A model generated the notes under the pieces. It searched no databases. It was given only the letters and a program-made list of their open reading frames with translations, and was not told where the DNA came from. DNA of 17,196 nucleotides from Gammaproteobacteria bacterium (lineage in GTDB: Bacteria; Pseudomonadota; Gammaproteobacteria; Granulosicoccales; Granulosicoccaceae), in assembly GCA_019634245.1 (NCBI GenBank), contig JAHQVR010000267.1, forward strand, positions 1 through 17,196. The letters are read 5' to 3'. Positions 14,071 to 17,196 of this stretch are shown here, piece after piece. Position 1 is the stretch's first letter; every line of letters starts with the position of its first letter. Position numbers and translations under genes: made by a program.

Positions 14071-15423
14071 GTGGCCATCAACGCCGAAAACCGAAGTCAA
14101 AGAAGGCGAAAAAAGCCAAAACGCACTCGTCCACAAATGGACCGGATCAAAACCTTTGGTGGTGCGGCCGTCCTGGTTGCTCTGGCACTGTGGTTCACCT
14201 ACCAATTTGTTGAACCAGCGCCCCCCAGATCTCTCTCTATAGCCACGGGCTCACCCGAGGGTGCGTACTATCAGTACGCGTTGAAAATGCAGCAAGCGTT
14301 TGCAGAGGAAGGCATCGAATTGCAGATTATCGAAACCGCTGGTTCGGTTGCCAACTTGCTCGAATTGAAAAAAGGTGCGGATGTCGCTTTTTTACAATCC
14401 GGTATTGGTGATGCTCAACGCGACGGCAGGATAGAGGGCTTGGCGAGTGTCTATTTTGAACCTCTTTGGCTGTTCAGCAACACTGCATCTCGTCTGACAC
14501 GAATTAGCGAGCTCAAAGGACTCCGGCTCGCCGTCGGAGGTGTCGGCAGCGGCACTCGAAAAGTGGCCACCCAACTTCTGCAGCAAAACGATTTAGCCGA
14601 TGATCAAGTGGTACTTGTTCCGTTATCTGGCAATGCAGCAGCTGAGGCGCTAATAGCGAACGAAATTGACGCAGCTATGACGATCTCGTCGAGTGATGCC
14701 ACGCTGGTGCAGCAGCTGATCAGACGAGAAGACATCCACTTGATGAGCTTCTCTCGGGCGACGGCCTATGCCCGAAGATACCCACATTTCTCTCATTTGA
14801 CGCTGCCAGAAGGTATCGTGGACTTGCCATTAAATATCCCTAGCGAAGACATTAGCTTGTTAGCAAATGCCGCAACCCTGGTTGCTAGTGAAGATTTGCA
14901 TCCTGCTCTGAGTGATTTGCTACTGCAAATAACGGACGAGTTGTTTCAGCAAAACACACTATTCTCTAATACGGATCGTTTTCCGTCGAACGACTTTCTG
15001 GATTTCCCAACCAGTGCTGAAGCCGCGCGTTATTTCAAACGAGGAGTTCCCATACTGCAGCGCTATTTGCCCTTTTGGGCTGCCAACTTAATTGATCGCA
15101 TGAAACTACTGGCGCTGCCTCTGATCGCACTTTTTCTACCGCTTTCTCGGATTCTTCCTCCCGCCTATCGATGGACGGTCAGAAAGAAAGTATACAAATG
15201 GTATGACGAGGTACAAATTATTGATCAAGAGGCCCACAATTCAGCAAGCGCTTCTGAATTACGCGTTTGTCTGGATAGGCTACATCAGATCGAAGAATTG
15301 GCAAGAGATGTTGAAGTACCACTGGGGTTTGCCCATGAACTTTACGGACTGAGACATCACATTGATATGTTGTCGCTGCAAATCGAGCGACGCTTACCCA
15401 TTACCGCTATTGCGAAAGAGTGA
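14071..15423 (+). CDS. Membrane-tethered TAXI-family TRAP solute-binding protein
   Basis: The 450-residue protein has a basic N-terminus (RRRKKPKRTR), one membrane anchor at about 29-46, then the TAXI solute-binding fold: SLSIATGSPEGAYYQYA (55-70), FLQSGIGDA, EPLWLFSN, ISELKGLRLAVGGVGSGTRKVA (145-166) and AALIANEIDAAM-like (190-203). These are typical of TAXI proteins that deliver substrates to tripartite ATP-independent transporters. Unlike secreted TAXI proteins it continues after 335 with a second hydrophobic segment (LLALPLIALFLPL, 346-358) and a basic then helical, cytoplasmic-looking tail (RKKVYKWYDE, followed by LRVCLDRLHQIEELARDVEV) of about 90 residues. No TRAP permease gene is nearby. 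Its partner may be elsewhere, or it may act as a sensor (inference). GTG 14071 is used with AGAAGA upstream; ATG 14137 is an alternative. The 3' end overlaps the OmpA-like gene by 17 bp. Confidence 0.85.
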   Translation: MAINAENRSQRRRKKPKRTRPQMDRIKTFGGAAVLVALALWFTYQFVEPAPPRSLSIATGSPEGAYYQYALKMQQAFAEEGIELQIIETAGSVANLLELKKGADVAFLQSGIGDAQRDGRIEGLASVYFEPLWLFSNTASRLTRISELKGLRLAVGGVGSGTRKVATQLLQQNDLADDQVVLVPLSGNAAAEALIANEIDAAMTISSSDATLVQQLIRREDIHLMSFSRATAYARRYPHFSHLTLPEGIVDLPLNIPSEDISLLANAATLVASEDLHPALSDLLLQITDELFQQNTLFSNTDRFPSNDFLDFPTSAEAARYFKRGVPILQRYLPFWAANLIDRMKLLALPLIALFLPLSRILPPAYRWTVRKKVYKWYDEVQIIDQEAHNSASASELRVCLDRLHQIEELARDVEVPLGFAHELYGLRHHIDMLSLQIERRLPITAIAKE

Positions 15424-16486
15424 CTTCCACTCGTCGGTTTAGAGCTCGACCAGCATCACTTCGATCTAATGTGGCTGGCATCATCTCACCAAAACCTTCA
15501 ACTCGCAGATTGCGTGGATTAAATCCAGCTTCGACAAGGTAGCGTCTGACGCTGTTCGCACGTCGCAAAGCAAGACCTTCGTTATAGACCTCAGTACCGT
15601 AATAATCGGTGTGTCCTGCTAACTGCAACGTCACATCAGCATCGCCTAGCTGCTCCAACAATTCGTCTAAATCCTGAATACCCGCTGGCTTCAACACATC
15701 TTTATCAAAATCGAAGTAAACCGTAGGCATGGGCAGATCGGCCAATGCAGTGGCAGTTCCGGTATCAATAGCCGCCTTTGGAACTGTGGGTTCAACTGGC
15801 TTCGGAGGCTCTAACGAACGAGCTTGCGAAGCCCCAACGGCTTTACCAAAACGTTTCAACACGCTGATTTGTGCGAATTGAGCATCGGTATCGTAGGAAA
15901 GGACCTCACCTCGTAGTGCGAACCCATTATTGAACCCGTATTCGACGCCAGCACCAAATGCCACATGCGTTGGGTAGTCACGGTTTAAATCTAAATCTTC
16001 AGTGCGGTTTCTCAGGCTACCCGCTCCTACGCGAGCATAGAGAGACAAGCCAACACGCCGAGCCATTGCATCGGTTTGTTGTCGAAAGAAAAAACCACTT
16101 CGGTTGTTATACAGGTAACCAATAACACTCGCACCAAACGTTCGATAGGTAATGTCATCCACCGGCTCACCGAGGAATTCCACCCCAGACGCACCTAAGT
16201 CGGCATAGTATGCTTCGCCCGTTAACCAACTAGCGAAATCGTAGCCAATAGCAACAGAGACACCTGTATCATTTTTATCACCAATGGCGATACAAGGACA
16301 ACGATCACCCGGAGTGAGCTGGCTGATACCACCGCCAAGAGCAATGTAAGGACGACCCTTGAACACAATTGGCTCAGGAGAGAGCTCGTCATCCGATGCA
16401 GCAACCTTGTGAAGCGCCACAACCAGTACCGAAGCCGTCGCAACTGCACAGATCTGACGTATTCCGGCTAACTGGCGTTTGTTCAT
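15407..16486 (-). CDS. OmpA-like outer-membrane protein with peptidoglycan-binding domain
   Basis: The 359-residue precursor has a signal peptide with likely cleavage after VAA (residue 30). An 8-strand-type barrel of about 180 residues follows (for example GRPYIALGGGISQL, VSVAIGYDF, EAYYADLG, HVAFGAGVEYGF). A Pro-rich linker (EPPKPVEPTVPK, 226-237) joins it to the OmpA domain: TVYFDFDKDVLKP (255-267), GHTD (Asp294), ALRRANSVRRYL (Arg309) and GFGEMMP. Asp294 and Arg309 are spaced exactly as E. coli OmpA Asp271 and Arg286, which bind diaminopimelate, so the protein should anchor the outer membrane to peptidoglycan. A CPC motif (Cys63, Cys65) in an early loop is unusual. ATG 16486 overlaps the stop of the upstream gene as ATGA, with AGGA 6 bases before it, which shows an operon with translational coupling. 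Confidence 0.92.
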   Translation of the reverse strand: MNKRQLAGIRQICAVATASVLVVALHKVAASDDELSPEPIVFKGRPYIALGGGISQLTPGDRCPCIAIGDKNDTGVSVAIGYDFASWLTGEAYYADLGASGVEFLGEPVDDITYRTFGASVIGYLYNNRSGFFFRQQTDAMARRVGLSLYARVGAGSLRNRTEDLDLNRDYPTHVAFGAGVEYGFNNGFALRGEVLSYDTDAQFAQISVLKRFGKAVGASQARSLEPPKPVEPTVPKAAIDTGTATALADLPMPTVYFDFDKDVLKPAGIQDLDELLEQLGDADVTLQLAGHTDYYGTEVYNEGLALRRANSVRRYLVEAGFNPRNLRVEGFGEMMPATLDRSDAGRALNRRVEVTLSQ

Positions 16487-17196
16487 GCATGCAATCCTTT
16501 AACTGTTACAACCGCTGCGCGCCTACGGAATATGAGCGCAACAAACAGAGCAAAAATACTCAACCATTCCAGCTTTCCACCAAGACCACTACCGTGGATT
16601 CCTGATTCAAGTGTCAAGCTGACACAATTACATTCATCATAGTCATTGATCGCGTTATCGTTGATATCGCTAAAGCGAATGACTTCCACAGTAACCGTCC
16701 CGGTTGCCTGCTCACCCTGCCCGTCTTCAATCACGTACATGAAGGTATCAATTCCATAGAAACCAAAGTCCGGTGTGTAAGCCAATTCTTCGGTACCTTC
16801 CCGGGTCACAGAACCATTGGGTGGATCGGTAAAACTCACAATGGTTAAGCCATCACCAACACCGTCGTTGTCATTCACGAGTACATTAATTAGAACCGTC
16901 TCACCCTGAAATACAGAAGCTGTATCGGGGTTTGCACTGGTGTCGAAATCTGGGTTCGTACCATCACCGCCCGTACCATCAGTTGTGCCACTGTCAGTGC
17001 TTCCCGTAGTGGCATCAGAGGTACCTCCATCCGAGGCGTTACCATCCGTTGCGGTGGAGCTCCCATCCGCTCCGCCATCAGAGGTGGTGCTACCAGCATC
17101 TGTGCCACTGGTGGTGCCCGAGGTGTTATTCCCTGAGTCTGTACCGGCCGTGGAACCCGACGTGTTATTTCCAGAGTCTGTGCCACTGGTGGTGCC
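16483..17196 (-). CDS. Surface/secreted repeat protein with Ig-like domain and GlyGly-CTERM-like tail (N-terminus beyond window)
   Basis: The frame is open from the right edge to TGA 16485-16483, giving 237 visible residues of a larger protein. In order: Thr/Ser/Gly/Asp-rich low-complexity sequence with 13-residue repeats; an Ig/cadherin-like domain of the Big_9/Cadherin_5 type (NPDTASVFQGETVLINVL, then NGSV, AYTPDFGFYGIDTFMYVIEDG and GTVTVEV); a TSP3- or EF-hand-like loop DINDNAINDYDEC that may bind calcium; a CNC pair; then SGLGG, the hydrophobic stretch WLSIFALFVALIF and RRR. The last three parts match a GlyGly-CTERM-like sorting signal, which in other bacteria is cleaved by rhombosortase after type II secretion. 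The 11-residue tail after RRR is longer than usual. The signal peptide is not visible, so secretion is inferred. Its stop overlaps the OmpA-like start. Confidence 0.8.
   Translation of the reverse strand, partial: GTTSGTDSGNNTSGSTAGTDSGNNTSGTTSGTDAGSTTSDGGADGSSTATDGNASDGGTSDATTGSTDSGTTDGTGGDGTNPDFDTSANPDTASVFQGETVLINVLVNDNDGVGDGLTIVSFTDPPNGSVTREGTEELAYTPDFGFYGIDTFMYVIEDGQGEQATGTVTVEVIRFSDINDNAINDYDECNCVSLTLESGIHGSGLGGKLEWLSIFALFVALIFRRRAAVVTVKGLHA
17080..17196 (-). repeat. Three tandem 39-bp coding repeats running off the right edge
   Basis: Three in-frame 13-residue units are GTTSGTDSGNNTS (17196-17158), GSTAGTDSGNNTS (17157-17119) and GTTSGTDAGSTTS (17118-17080). The array probably continues past the window. 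Further degenerate Asp/Gly/Ser/Thr sequence follows to about 16960. Such arrays form extended linkers or stalks in surface proteins and often vary in copy number. Confidence 0.8.

Noticed and set aside
16890..17186. Met/Val/Pro-rich 98-codon minus-strand frame in the repeat region
   Set aside because: Out-of-frame reading of the tandem repeats; the in-frame reading gives the Ig-like domain and CTERM tail.
1..17196. CRISPR, tRNA, rRNA, IS element or prophage genes
   Set aside because: No regularly spaced identical repeats with spacers, no recognisable tRNA or rRNA sequence, and no transposase or phage proteins were seen.

Overview
The window looks like an ordinary chromosomal stretch of a gammaproteobacterium, probably free-living and perhaps marine. 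The reasons are a full-length PlsB glycerol-3-phosphate acyltransferase, a DsbD next to an FxsA-type gene (in E. coli dsbD and fxsA lie close together near groESL), and several outer-membrane proteins with Gram-negative signal peptides. Base composition appears near 50% GC by eye. I cannot name a genus. I see no phage, IS element, CRISPR array, tRNA or rRNA.

Layout. (1) 1-519: the start of a leftward fxsA runs off the left edge; the divergent gap to dsbD carries several inverted repeats. (2) 520-2466: dsbD (+), overlapping tail-to-tail by 20 bp with a leftward MFS permease gene. (3) 2447-6433: leftward MFS permease, xylose-isomerase-like TIM-barrel enzyme and ABC exporter. A strong ribosome binding site precedes an 11-codon leader ORF whose stop overlaps the MFS start. 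(4) 6694-9789: an AhpD-like CMD-family protein (-) diverging over only 33 bp from plsB (+). (5) 9968-11290: an outer-membrane beta-barrel of the TraF_2/FadL-like type. (6) 11325-12694: leftward NnrU-family membrane protein followed by a spermidine-synthase-like methyltransferase-fold protein. Their upstream region has two similar operator-like repeats. (7) 12994-15423: a YdjM-like membrane hydrolase (-) and a membrane-tethered TAXI solute-binding protein (+) diverge around a perfect inverted repeat whose arms each contain a -10-like TGTAAT. (8) 15407-17196: a leftward two-gene unit. A surface protein, truncated by the right edge, has Thr/Ser/Gly/Asp-rich 13-residue repeats, an Ig/cadherin-like domain, a TSP3-like calcium loop and a GlyGly-CTERM-like tail. 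It is coupled by an ATGA overlap to an OmpA-like protein.

How the genes relate. Most are housekeeping or envelope genes: periplasmic thiol reduction (DsbD), phospholipid synthesis (PlsB), export (ABC) and outer-membrane structure (barrel, OmpA-like protein). The most unusual element is the coupled repeat-rich CTERM protein plus OmpA-like pair at the right edge. The next most notable are the MFS leader ORF and the symmetric divergent promoter at 14027-14047. I see no clear evidence of a wholly new multi-gene system; the findings are candidates read by eye.
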